The translations under genes and the position numbers were made by a program. A stretch of DNA of 9,581 bases, from positions 1 to 9,581 of the forward strand of contig DAOWOP010000096.1 of the NCBI GenBank assembly GCA_030642005.1. Reading direction: 5' to 3'. This document shows, one piece after another, positions 1 through 6,796 of the stretch. The stretch's first letter is position 1. Every line of letters starts with the position of its first letter. The DNA comes from Planctomycetales bacterium. Its GTDB lineage: Bacteria; Planctomycetota; Phycisphaerae; SM23-33. Under the pieces are notes generated by a model that was given only the letters and a program-made list of their open reading frames with translations, searched no databases and was not told the origin of the DNA.

Positions 1-25
1 GCCGTAGCCTGGCCGTGCCAGGGCG

Positions 26-83
26 GTCAGTGTTCAGTTGTTTCTTTTGCTGAACGCTGATTGCTGAACGCTGAAAGCTGAAA
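26..83 (+). repeat. Heptad repeat element A (GCTGANN)5 with short hairpin
   Basis: Five 7-nt units in perfect register fill 49-83: GCTGAAC, GCTGATT, GCTGAAC, GCTGAAA, GCTGAAA. The preceding 26-37 (GTCAGTGTTCAG) can pair with 50-61 through 10 Watson-Crick and 2 G-U pairs, leaving a T-rich loop (TTGTTTCTTTTG, 38-49). The loop and first unit (CTTTTGCTGA, 44-53) recur in the copies at 3447-3518 and 4673-4705. Because 7 is not a multiple of 3, read-through in any frame gives a 7-residue peptide repeat that looks coding but is not. Function unknown. Confidence 0.8.
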
Positions 84-178
84 GCCAATTGCTTCAGTCA
101 ACCGGAACGCCCCATAATTCGCCGTTGCATAGGGACCAGGAAAATTAGCCACACACCCAGCGGGGGGGTTGTTTTTTC

Positions 179-206
179 TTGCAGGGCGAGACCTTCGGAT
201 TACAAT
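179..206 (+). promoter_or_regulatory. Possible promoter of the FHA gene
   Basis: TTGCAG at 179-184 and TACAAT at 201-206 resemble -35 and -10 hexamers with a 16-nt spacer, giving a leader of roughly 70 nt before the FHA start at 286. The -35 matches the consensus only in part, and sigma-factor preferences of this organism are unknown, so this is a weak call. Confidence 0.3.
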
Positions 207-285
207 ACGGGTTATATGGACAGGAGTAATCCGACAGACTTCCGTATCGGCGCCGTAACGAATGCCCCGTGCAAAAGGTGAAACT

Positions 286-729
286 ATGGATGTCAAACTG
301 GTGATGTTCAAACGGGACGGGCAGCGGAGAAATTTTGCGATTACACACAAAATCACGACCATAGGCCGAGGCGAGGACTGCACTCTGCGAATACCACTGA
401 TGAGCATATCAAGGCAGCACTGCGAACTGACCAAGTCGGACGACGAACTGCGAATCCGCGACCTGGCCAGTTCCAACGGAACTTACATCAACAACCAGCG
501 CGTCGATGAAGCGGTTTTGAAGGCAGGGGACAGAATCACACTGGGGCTTGCGACGCTTACTGTCCAGATTGACGGTAAGCCCGAGCAGGTTGCATCGGCC
601 AAGACCAAGGCGGCTGAAGCGGCCGAACCTGAAGAGATCATCGAACCGGCAGCCGGCGTCGGCGAGTCTGAAAAATCCGGCTCCGTCATCGCACTTGAAG
701 CACTCATCGCCGATTCCAACGACGATTAA
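286..729 (+). CDS. FHA-domain protein (phosphothreonine-binding module)
   Basis: 147 aa. Residues about 3-95 form one forkhead-associated domain, a beta-sandwich that binds phosphothreonine peptides. The hallmark residues are present: GRG at 27-29, the SISRQH segment at 40-45 and SSNGTYIN at 62-69. The rest (about 100-147) is an Ala/Glu-rich, probably disordered acidic tail without a recognisable domain. There is no signal peptide or membrane segment, so it is cytoplasmic. I chose the ATG at 286 rather than the in-frame ATG at 262 because AAGGTG lies 6 nt before it and homology to FHA begins there. The gene stands alone and converges on the PL8 lyase gene 40 bp away. FHA proteins usually read out Ser/Thr kinase signalling, but no kinase, phosphatase or secretion gene is in view, so the partner is unknown. 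The family call is firm; the role is not. Confidence 0.9.
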   Translation: MDVKLVMFKRDGQRRNFAITHKITTIGRGEDCTLRIPLMSISRQHCELTKSDDELRIRDLASSNGTYINNQRVDEAVLKAGDRITLGLATLTVQIDGKPEQVASAKTKAAEAAEPEEIIEPAAGVGESEKSGSVIALEALIADSNDD

Positions 730-769
730 AAGTAGGCTTGGCCTTCTTGCGAACGTATAATCTCGGTAC

Positions 770-2989
770 TCATCGGGTCTTCGGAACTTTCTCATCCGCA
801 CGTCTCAATAAACGCACCGAACTCTTTCCACCAAACTTCCTGCCTCGCAATTTGAACGTGATGCGGGAAATGCCCCTCTCGTCGAGCCAGACGCACCTTT
901 TTTCCTGAAACTTCGCGTTGACTTCCACCTCGACATTCAGCGGCTTATTTTTGGGGTTGGCCACGGCGATTTGCAGCCCCTCTTTTTTCTGGCGAACCAG
1001 CAGCAAACACGGTTTGTTAACCCCGATAACCAAACCGTTTCCGACCCGAAGCACGCCTGCCTTGTAGTATGCGGCCTGGATCATTTTCAAACCTCTATGC
1101 CTCACTGCCTGCAAATCCGGCGTGTTGCTGACAACTTCGACAGGCGGGTTCTCTGCGTACGCTTTCATATTCTCGATCTTGACAGCCGGAGCAACAATGT
1201 AGGTGTAACATGTGTTCGACAGGTTCTTGCCGTGGTCAAGCCAAAGGCTGAAAACATCCATGGAGATTTTCTTCTTTTCGGGATAACGGTGCGTGATACT
1301 CCACCAACTGCCCGTCTGTGCGTCATTGCTGAGATGAATCACATTTTCCTTAGTGTCGGGGAAAACGTACCCTATCCCGTTGTGGTGAACCCACAGTGGG
1401 TTACTCAACTTATGCTGTCCCTTATCAATCGTCTCCTGTTTCTTTCCATCAGATACGACAACGTTTCCTTTGAGGTGGCACTGGTTGATTGATGTAAAGA
1501 CAGGATTATCCGTCGTGCAGGTAATCCCGGTGCCGAGACAGACGAACTCGTCGTCGAAGTAAAACCAGGCCTTGCGAGTCGTCAGCCGGTCACGAACGAA
1601 ATCAAATGCGGCCATTCCGTAGAGACCGTCTGATACCCCACCGACAAAACTGCGATTCCCGCGCCTGCGGACCGTTTTCTTGTCGTATCGGGTCCCGGTC
1701 TGTTCAATCGTGGCCCCGGGGATCTTGCGCCAATCCCAGACAGGGAAAATGTTCCGGTACTCCCCGCCGGTGCGAAATATAAAGGTTACTCCATCGGCGA
1801 TGTGGTGACTTTTCAACCCTTCATTATTGCAGGGCTGGTCAGTGTTGAAAATCCGGTTCGAAAACATCCGCGCCGACGTGTAGTAATCCCTTCGATGATG
1901 AGTCATCATGTCAGACCGCCAGAAATGACGGTTACCGTGGAGGCCTGCGGCCTCTGGCTGTGCGGCGCCCTTGAGGCGATTGGCAAAGGCTTCGAATTCT
2001 GCCTGCCGGGGTGTCGCCAGTTTTGCCATGTACGCACAAGCATCCGAAAGATTCTTCATATCGCGGGCGAACTTCGAATCCTTCCTCGTAATCTCACGCC
2101 CAACAGCACCGTAATCAAAGGTTTGGCCACGAACCATCCACTGCTGCCCGTCCAATATGTACTTTGACAATATCTCTATCCTCCGGGCCGGGAATCCGAA
2201 CTGCGTGCCTTTCAGAATGTAAGCCCACCTTGCACACTCGGAGAAGTTGAGGCCGTAGCCGCCGGAGTAGAGACACGAGCCGTGTTGATGAAAACTGAAA
2301 TCCGCCTGAATACCTTCCTTCGACGTGATTTGAACTTCGTCAGCCATTCGCCTGGATGCTTTTGCAACAATCTCGGATCTGTCTTCCAGGCATCCACGAA
2401 TAAGCGTGATCTTCGCCAGCCACATCAGGTTTTGTCCTGTCCCACCCAATGCAGCCCGCTTTATAATCCTGATCCCCGCATTCTTTTGAGCCTCGGATAG
2501 ATTGTCCTCCATCAAAATGAATATCAGGGACAGAGCCTCCGGCACGCCAATCTCGTTCCACCACCAGTTGCTATTTTTGAAATCTTTCATAAGCCAGAAA
2601 TCAAGGGCCGAAAAGATGCTCCGCTTCAGGTCCGCGTTTTCATACAGCGCGTGCCCACGAGACCGATAGGCTCGAACCATTGCCTGAAGCCTTTGCAAGT
2701 GAAACGTCGTTTCCCACCGCGCCCTGTTTTGGTTTTTGTAATCTATATCCGGCCAACTGCCGTCAGGCCGCAATGATGTAATAAATCCCTTGATCTCGGC
2801 GGAACCGGGATCGGGAATCATGGTTGGGGTTCTGGTCAGAAGAGATTCATAAAGTCTTTTTCGGATTACCTGGAAATCCCTCGTCTTTTTATTTTCTTTT
2901 CCGTACGCGTTGGACAACAGACCAGGAAAACTGATTGTGAGCACCAATGCCAGAACAGGAATCTTCAGTTTGTAGTTCACATCAATCAT
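770..2989 (-). CDS. Secreted polysaccharide lyase, family 8 (chondroitin/hyaluronate/xanthan lyase type)
   Basis: 739 aa. An N-terminal signal peptide (hydrophobic 10-25, cleavage probably near 30) indicates export. The order is alpha/alpha-toroid domain (about 40-340), central beta-sandwich (about 355-600) and smaller C-terminal beta-sandwich (about 625-730), as in PL8 enzymes, which cleave uronic-acid polysaccharides by beta-elimination. Catalytic candidates align with Flavobacterium chondroitinase AC: N187, H236 and Y245 (spacing of 9, as in that enzyme), R298 and R302 (spacing of 4), and E390 in the CNNEG motif. NWWWNEIG (141-148) supplies the aromatic cleft, and the WDWRKIPGA segment (418-426) is typical of the central domain. 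The active site therefore looks intact. Substrate cannot be fixed from sequence; chondroitin, hyaluronan, xanthan or another acidic glycan are all possible. The start overlaps the ruvX stop by 8 nt (2982-2989), and AGGA lies about 9 nt upstream inside ruvX, suggesting translational coupling. Confidence 0.9.
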   Translation of the reverse strand: MIDVNYKLKIPVLALVLTISFPGLLSNAYGKENKKTRDFQVIRKRLYESLLTRTPTMIPDPGSAEIKGFITSLRPDGSWPDIDYKNQNRARWETTFHLQRLQAMVRAYRSRGHALYENADLKRSIFSALDFWLMKDFKNSNWWWNEIGVPEALSLIFILMEDNLSEAQKNAGIRIIKRAALGGTGQNLMWLAKITLIRGCLEDRSEIVAKASRRMADEVQITSKEGIQADFSFHQHGSCLYSGGYGLNFSECARWAYILKGTQFGFPARRIEILSKYILDGQQWMVRGQTFDYGAVGREITRKDSKFARDMKNLSDACAYMAKLATPRQAEFEAFANRLKGAAQPEAAGLHGNRHFWRSDMMTHHRRDYYTSARMFSNRIFNTDQPCNNEGLKSHHIADGVTFIFRTGGEYRNIFPVWDWRKIPGATIEQTGTRYDKKTVRRRGNRSFVGGVSDGLYGMAAFDFVRDRLTTRKAWFYFDDEFVCLGTGITCTTDNPVFTSINQCHLKGNVVVSDGKKQETIDKGQHKLSNPLWVHHNGIGYVFPDTKENVIHLSNDAQTGSWWSITHRYPEKKKISMDVFSLWLDHGKNLSNTCYTYIVAPAVKIENMKAYAENPPVEVVSNTPDLQAVRHRGLKMIQAAYYKAGVLRVGNGLVIGVNKPCLLLVRQKKEGLQIAVANPKNKPLNVEVEVNAKFQEKRCVWLDERGISRITFKLRGRKFGGKSSVRLLRRADEKVPKTR

Positions 2990-3443
2990 TACTGTTTTCC
3001 TGTGAACCCAAATCGGCGGCCCGATGCGCCGAGGCCGGCCCGTCGCCGGTGAAGAAATCTTCCAGGATCGTCGCCGCCGCCACAGCGTCGTGCCGGCGCT
3101 TTTTCTGCTTGCGGGTAAATTCGCCTTTCAGCCGCTCATCGGCCTGGAAACTGCTCAGCCGCTCGTCCCAGAGGCGGACATCCAGTTCGGTCCGCTCGGC
3201 CAGGTTCGCGGCGAACCGCCTCGCCAGCCGAGCCTGCGGGCCTTCGCTGTCGTCGGCCAGCAGCGGCCAGCCGACGACTACGCCGACAGCATCGTACTCG
3301 GCAGCGGTTTTCTTAATTCGTTCGACAAAGTTGACATCGCTCGCAGACAAAACCTCCAGCGGCGTGGCGATTCGCCCCTCGGCATCGCCGACCGCTACGC
3401 CGATACGCTTCGTGCCGTGATCTATGCCAATCCATCTGGTCAT
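2982..3443 (-). CDS. ruvX: RuvX/YqgF-family nuclease (putative pre-16S rRNA nuclease / Holliday junction resolvase)
   Basis: 153 aa with an RNase H-like fold. Family motifs are present in order: GIDHGTKRIGVAVGD (6-20) with catalytic D8, VVVGWPL (55-61), the DERLSS motif (93-98) with E94, and HDAVAAATILEDF (118-130) with D119. All three expected acidic residues are kept. Members are implicated in maturing the 16S rRNA 5' end; the Holliday-junction role is an older inference. The C-terminus (about 132-153) runs past the usual end as a low-complexity tail of about 20 residues. I chose the ATG at 3443 because the motif begins six residues later; the upstream in-frame start at 3458 is a TTG inside repeat DNA. 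No Shine-Dalgarno sequence precedes the ATG, since the upstream gap is filled by heptad repeat B. It lies after manC and before the PL8 gene, which overlaps its 3' end. Confidence 0.93.
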   Translation of the reverse strand: MTRWIGIDHGTKRIGVAVGDAEGRIATPLEVLSASDVNFVERIKKTAAEYDAVGVVVGWPLLADDSEGPQARLARRFAANLAERTELDVRLWDERLSSFQADERLKGEFTRKQKKRRHDAVAAATILEDFFTGDGPASAHRAADLGSQENSND

Positions 3444-3446
3444 AAT

Positions 3447-3518
3447 AGCGGTCAGCAATCAGCAATCAGAAATCGGCGTTTTGTTTCATCTTTTGCTGAC
3501 TGCTGATCGCTGAATGCT
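3447..3518. repeat. Heptad repeat element B: long imperfect hairpin filling the manC-ruvX gap
   Basis: Left arm 3447-3472 is built of ATCAGCA-like units and right arm 3493-3518 of TGCTGAN-like units. They pair over 26 positions with 21 Watson-Crick pairs and one G-U. The loop (3473-3492) contains TTGTTTCATCTTTT, close to the loop of element A. The right arm ends in the first base of the manC stop codon region (3518-3520) and the left arm stops 3 nt from the ruvX start codon (3441-3443), so the element is essentially the whole gap. It could act as a terminator or attenuator, a processing or stability hairpin, or a selfish REP-like repeat; there is no clean U-tract on the transcribed minus strand. 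Confidence 0.85.
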
Positions 3519-4591
3519 CATATATATTCCGACCCGAACTTTTGCTCAATCAGATCGACCAGTTCCTTGAGGCGCTGGGAGTCTGACTTATTGCAGATCA
3601 GTGTGGCGTCGGCAGTGTGTACGATAATGCAGTCGTCCATGCCGACCACCGCCAGGAGATGCTCCTCATCGGAGAAAATGACGTTCTGATTGCAGTCGAT
3701 GACGACTGCCCGTGGTGCGACTATCGCGTTGCCGTCATCGTCCGGCTCCACCACCTCCGCCAGCGCAGGCCAGGAACCGACATCAAGCCACTCGCAGGTC
3801 AATTCGACCATAAGGACGTCTTCGGCTTTTTCCATAACCGCATAATCAATGCTGATTTTGGACAGTTTCGGGTAAATCTCGCTCAGCAGACCGGTGATGT
3901 CCCGCCCGCCCTTTGCGGCAGCGCCGACAGACGCGAGGGCATCGACCGATTCAGGCAGGAATTTCTTCAGCGCATTGCGGATCGCGCCGACCTTCCAGAC
4001 GAACATGCCGCTGTTCCAGAAATACTCGCCCGATTCCACGTAGTATCGCGCTGTGTGGTGTTTGGGTTTTTCCTTGAACCCACGGACGCGGTGAACGTCC
4101 TGTTCGGTCTTATCGGCACAGTGAATGTATCCCAGCCCGACGTGCGGGAATGTCGGACGGATGCCGAAGGTAACAAGCGCCCCGGTGTTCTCTTCGGCGG
4201 CCTGGCAGGCCCATTCGACACACTGGCGGAATTCATCTTCCGGACGAATGATGTGATCGGCGGTGAAAACCGCCATCGTCGCGTCTTCATCGCGTGCGGC
4301 AATCAGTTCGGCCGCCAGCGCAATGGCGTTGGCTGTGTCGCGCCCCTCCGGCTCGCCTATTACGTTTTCGGCCGGCAGAGAGGTAAAACATTCGCCTACC
4401 CTTTCGGCGTAGGCGGCGTTGGTAATAACAAGGATCTGCTCCGGTTTAAACAGCCCCTCCAGCCGGGCTATCGCCAGGTCCAGCAAACACTTGCCATCGA
4501 CCAGTCTGATTAATTGCTTCGGTCTATTTTCCCGACTCGCCGGCCAGAGCCGCTTACCCGACCCGCCGGCCATGATTACCGCGTAACGCAT
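3518..4591 (-). CDS. manC: Mannose-1-phosphate guanylyltransferase (GDP-mannose synthesis)
   Basis: 357 aa. It makes GDP-mannose from mannose-1-phosphate and GTP in the cytoplasm, supplying exopolysaccharide, glycoprotein or GDP-sugar pathways. Motifs of the nucleotidyltransferase: GGSGKRLWPASRENRPKQ (9-26) for nucleotide binding, GRDTANAI (83-90), TADHII (110-115) with the metal-binding Asp, FKEKP (172-176), FWNSGMFVWK (191-200) and the SIDYAVMEKAEDV segment (247-259). It lacks the C-terminal cupin-type phosphomannose isomerase domain found in bifunctional enzymes of about 480 aa, so it is the monofunctional form. An in-frame GTG at 4597 would add two residues, but it lies inside the Shine-Dalgarno sequence GGAAAGGAG (4597-4605), which sits 5 nt from the ATG at 4591; the ATG is therefore the start. 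First gene of a minus-strand run with ruvX and the PL8 lyase. Confidence 0.95.
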   Translation of the reverse strand: MRYAVIMAGGSGKRLWPASRENRPKQLIRLVDGKCLLDLAIARLEGLFKPEQILVITNAAYAERVGECFTSLPAENVIGEPEGRDTANAIALAAELIAARDEDATMAVFTADHIIRPEDEFRQCVEWACQAAEENTGALVTFGIRPTFPHVGLGYIHCADKTEQDVHRVRGFKEKPKHHTARYYVESGEYFWNSGMFVWKVGAIRNALKKFLPESVDALASVGAAAKGGRDITGLLSEIYPKLSKISIDYAVMEKAEDVLMVELTCEWLDVGSWPALAEVVEPDDDGNAIVAPRAVVIDCNQNVIFSDEEHLLAVVGMDDCIIVHTADATLICNKSDSQRLKELVDLIEQKFGSEYI

Positions 4592-4672
4592 TGCCACTCC
4601 TTTCCCAAAACTTACTTACCCTGTCTGCATTCCCCGTAAATGGTGCTGCGTACAATACTTTCACTTATTTGG

Positions 4673-4705
4673 CTTTTACTGATTGCTGACCGCTGATTGC
4701 TAATC
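4673..4705 (+). repeat. Heptad repeat element C (GCTGANN-type, no clear left arm)
   Basis: CTTTT (4673-4677) is followed by four 7-nt units: ACTGATT, GCTGACC, GCTGATT, GCTAATC (4678-4705). The CTTTT[G/A]CTGA junction matches elements A (44-53) and B (3490-3499), so this is a third member in the same orientation. No inverted left arm was found upstream, so it may be a decayed or half element. Confidence 0.7.
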
Positions 4706-4807
4706 GAGTATATCCTCTCATCGGCATATTGCCACCGATTGCCGGTGCTTTTCAGCAGAATTTGCGCGAACCGTTCAGAAAGCCCAGCCATCCCTCTCCA
4801 TTTTTGC

Positions 4808-4835
4808 TTCGTATTTTCAGTATCTGTGATATAAT
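4808..4835 (+). promoter_or_regulatory. Probable promoter of the C39-like/dockerin gene
   Basis: A perfect TATAAT lies at 4830-4835, about 94 nt upstream of the GTG start. The best-placed -35 is only TTCGTA (4808-4813, spacer 16), which is weak. The leader of about 86 nt ends in the strong Shine-Dalgarno sequence AGAAAGGAGG (4911-4920), 8 nt before the GTG at 4929. Confidence 0.4.
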
Positions 4836-4928
4836 CCCCTTTACGTGATTTCTGCAATTATTACTCGTCGGGCGGGCGGCGATCTTCACTTTCCTGCCTG
4901 ACGCTGCACAAGAAAGGAGGCATCAGCG

Positions 4929-6728
4929 GTGCGTTTATGGCGATTGGCCTTGTCCTTCATTTGCATTGTCCTGCTCGCGTCAGCCGTTGCCCCTGCCGGC
5001 GGCGAGGAGGTGATCATCAGCGAGGTGCCGGCTTATAACTGGACCCACGGGTGTAGCCCGACGGCGGGGATGATGGTCATGGCCTACTGGGATACCTACG
5101 GGTACTCGGCCTTGATTTCCGGTTCAAATATCTGGTCCTCCAACCAAAGTACGATCCGGGACGCAATCGCCAGCCCGGAGCATGTGGCCGACTACGCGCT
5201 GTATGACGGCGTTAACGACGGGGGCTATAGTTCTCCCTACACGGACAAGTCCGAATTAGGCGGGGCGCACACGGATAATTGCCTAGCCGATTTCATGCAG
5301 ACTTCTTTCAGTAGTGAGGGACTCACATATGGTGCGACCTGGGCGGACAGAATTGGTTCCGGTGTACAGGCCTACGCTTCCTGGCGCGGGTACAGTTTCA
5401 CAGCCGGGGGCAGTTATTATTCCATGCCTGCCTGGTCCGACTTCACACGCGAGATTCTCATGGGCCGGCCTGTAAAACTGGGCGTGGATACCGACGGCGA
5501 CGGCAAAACGGACCACTCTGTTACGGCAATCGGTTATCGCGACACGAATGGCTACTGGGAATATGCCTGCCGGGACACATGGAGCACATCAAGCACGCCA
5601 CGCTGGGAGCGATTCAGAGCCGTCTCCGACACCTACTCGTGGGGTGTTGGCGGCTGGAACAGTTTCCGCCCTGCCGGGACAAATCGTGATACGATGTGGA
5701 CGTCCGCCAGTGGAAACTGGCAGGACACGGGATGGAGCAACGGCGTGCCAAACCCTTTGGCGTATGCGTGCATTACTGACAATGCGGGTATTACGATTTC
5801 GGCCAATGCGAAGGCCGGATATGTCATGAATCGCGGAACCATGAGCATCCAGAGAGGTACGTTCACTGTCGGAACGCTTGCTTCAGCGGGTTCTATAACG
5901 CAGTCTGGCGGTTCTGTTAATGTATCGGGCACGGTCGCGGTGGGAGTGAACGGCATCTACACTATTTCCGGGGGCGCCCTGGAAGTCGCTGCCGAGTTGG
6001 ATGTGTCGGGTGAGTTCAATCTTGCCTCTTCGGCTGCTCAGGTAGTCGTAAAAGATAAACTCGCATTTGAAACCGGAAGTACGTTCACAGCCGTTCTTGG
6101 GGCGACGATCCACATGACAGGCTCGGCATTTAAGAACGAAAGCACCAATTCGGACAACCTGGGCGGGCTGGGAAACCTGACGATGATCTTCGAGGGCGGC
6201 AGTGAGGATGTCGATCCGTTCGAGGCTGCCGGTTTGGATATGGGGGCGGTGATGGAAGGCCTCGATTCCAACTTCGCACTCGGCACGCTGCAACTCGGCG
6301 GAACGGCTGCGGGGCGAATACAACTTGTCGATGATTTCGACAACCAGGCCGACGGCAGCGGCGTCGGCGAAGCGGTCTATGTCAACAATCTTATAATGAA
6401 CGCCGGAGCGACGATCGACACCAACGGCCTGAATCTCTACTACCTCAACGGCGGCGGGCCGAAGCAGTTCTTCTACGGCGACGTCGATCTGAACGGCGAC
6501 GTTGACTGGCTTGACTATACCACGCTCAGAGGCAACTACGGCATGACGGTAGGGGCGACCTGGGCGGATGGCGACCTTGACGGCGACGGCGACGTTGACT
6601 GGCTTGACCACACCACTCTCAGAGGCAACTACACCGAGTCCTGCGGCGGGGTCGTCCCCGAGCCGGTTACGCTTGTCCTAATGGCGGCAGCGGCCCCCAT
6701 CCTGTTGAGGCGCAAGCAGAAGTCATAG
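4929..6728 (+). CDS. Secreted C39-like cysteine-peptidase-fold protein with beta-helix-like repeats, dockerin pair and PEP-CTERM signal
   Basis: 599 aa. It starts at GTG, fixed by AGAAAGGAGG 8 nt upstream. A signal peptide (hydrophobic 6-20, likely cleavage after A23) directs export. Residues about 30-245 resemble Peptidase_C39_2-type papain-fold domains: C42 in GCSPTAGMM, H196 in DHSVTAIGY and D216 in ACRDTW would form the Cys-His-Asp triad. The usual oxyanion Gln five residues before the Cys appears to be N37. A DxDxDGxxD loop (187-195) abuts H196. Residues about 255-500 start with a GNWxxxxWSxGxP motif followed by Gly/Ser/Thr-rich strands, like parallel beta-helix or autotransporter-type repeats. 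Two dockerin-like calcium loops (518-537 and 549-568) follow, then PEP at 577-579, a hydrophobic stretch and RRK (594-596), a PEP-CTERM signal for exosortase-type sorting. No exosortase or cohesin is in the window. Domain architecture is clear; whether it is an active peptidase is uncertain. Confidence 0.85.
   Translation: MRLWRLALSFICIVLLASAVAPAGGEEVIISEVPAYNWTHGCSPTAGMMVMAYWDTYGYSALISGSNIWSSNQSTIRDAIASPEHVADYALYDGVNDGGYSSPYTDKSELGGAHTDNCLADFMQTSFSSEGLTYGATWADRIGSGVQAYASWRGYSFTAGGSYYSMPAWSDFTREILMGRPVKLGVDTDGDGKTDHSVTAIGYRDTNGYWEYACRDTWSTSSTPRWERFRAVSDTYSWGVGGWNSFRPAGTNRDTMWTSASGNWQDTGWSNGVPNPLAYACITDNAGITISANAKAGYVMNRGTMSIQRGTFTVGTLASAGSITQSGGSVNVSGTVAVGVNGIYTISGGALEVAAELDVSGEFNLASSAAQVVVKDKLAFETGSTFTAVLGATIHMTGSAFKNESTNSDNLGGLGNLTMIFEGGSEDVDPFEAAGLDMGAVMEGLDSNFALGTLQLGGTAAGRIQLVDDFDNQADGSGVGEAVYVNNLIMNAGATIDTNGLNLYYLNGGGPKQFFYGDVDLNGDVDWLDYTTLRGNYGMTVGATWADGDLDGDGDVDWLDHTTLRGNYTESCGGVVPEPVTLVLMAAAAPILLRRKQKS
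6495..6632 (+). repeat. Near-identical 45-nt direct repeat encoding the two dockerin loops
   Basis: 6495-6539 and 6588-6632 match at 42 of 45 positions, in frame and 93 nt apart. Each encodes GDVDWLD-[YH]-TTLRGNY. Two of the three differences change one codon (Tyr to His) and the third is silent. Dockerins are normally a tandem pair, but this DNA-level identity suggests recent duplication or gene conversion between the halves. Confidence 0.9.
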
Positions 6729-6764
6729 CGACCTTCCACAGGCCCGTTATTAACATCGGCACAA

Positions 6765-6788
6765 CGCCGGCTCTTCCCTGCACCGGCG
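6765..6788 (+). other. Small GC hairpin after the dockerin/PEP-CTERM gene
   Basis: CGCCGG (6765-6770) pairs with CCGGCG (6783-6788) around a 12-nt loop, 37 nt after the stop codon. No U-tract follows, so it is a poor rho-independent terminator. It overlaps the place where a -35 for the next gene would lie. Confidence 0.35.
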
Positions 6789-6796
6789 AGGCGTCT

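Larger units (their letters stand above)
1..285. other. Non-coding region upstream of the FHA gene
   Basis: I see no convincing gene here. Open frames crossing the region are antisense shadows of the FHA gene or translations of the heptad repeat. It holds a 7-nt repeat with a short hairpin (26-83, listed separately), a run of seven G at 162-168 followed by a T-rich stretch (169-180), and a possible promoter near 179-206. CCC-AGC-GGG at 156-164 followed by the T-tract could be a weak rho-independent terminator for a gene lying left of the window, but the stem is only about 3 bp, so I do not call it one. Confidence 0.6.
4592..4928. other. Divergent intergenic region between manC and the C39-like gene
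   Basis: It holds the manC Shine-Dalgarno sequence (4597-4605), heptad repeat C (4673-4705), and a TATAAT for the rightward gene (4830-4835). On the minus strand, TATACT (complement of 4707-4712) could be a -10 for manC with a leader of about 110 nt running through the repeat, but no good -35 accompanies it. An 81-codon minus-strand frame (4857-4612) starts and stops here. It reads partly through the repeat (SNQRSAIS), has no recognisable domain and is judged spurious. Confidence 0.6.

Noticed and set aside
49..83. Possible CRISPR array in the regularly spaced GCTGA units
   Set aside because: Units are contiguous 7-mers with no 30-40 nt spacers, and no cas genes are present.
156..180. Rho-independent terminator at the G-run and T-tract
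   Set aside because: The stem is only about 3 bp with a 3-nt loop; too weak to call although the T-tract is suggestive.
756..761. Perfect TATAAT on the plus strand between the FHA and PL8 genes
   Set aside because: No gene lies downstream on that strand (it points into the 3' end of the lyase) and no -35 at proper spacing was found.
3617..4513. 298-codon plus-strand open frame
   Set aside because: Antisense shadow of manC, whose motifs are unmistakable on the minus strand; no coding signature on this strand.
4612..4857. 81-codon minus-strand open frame upstream of manC
   Set aside because: No domain and no good ribosome-binding site; part of its peptide (SNQRSAIS) is just heptad repeat C read as protein.
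5883..6611. 242-codon minus-strand open frame
   Set aside because: Shadow of the repeat-rich and dockerin-coding part of the C39-like gene; no domain recognised.
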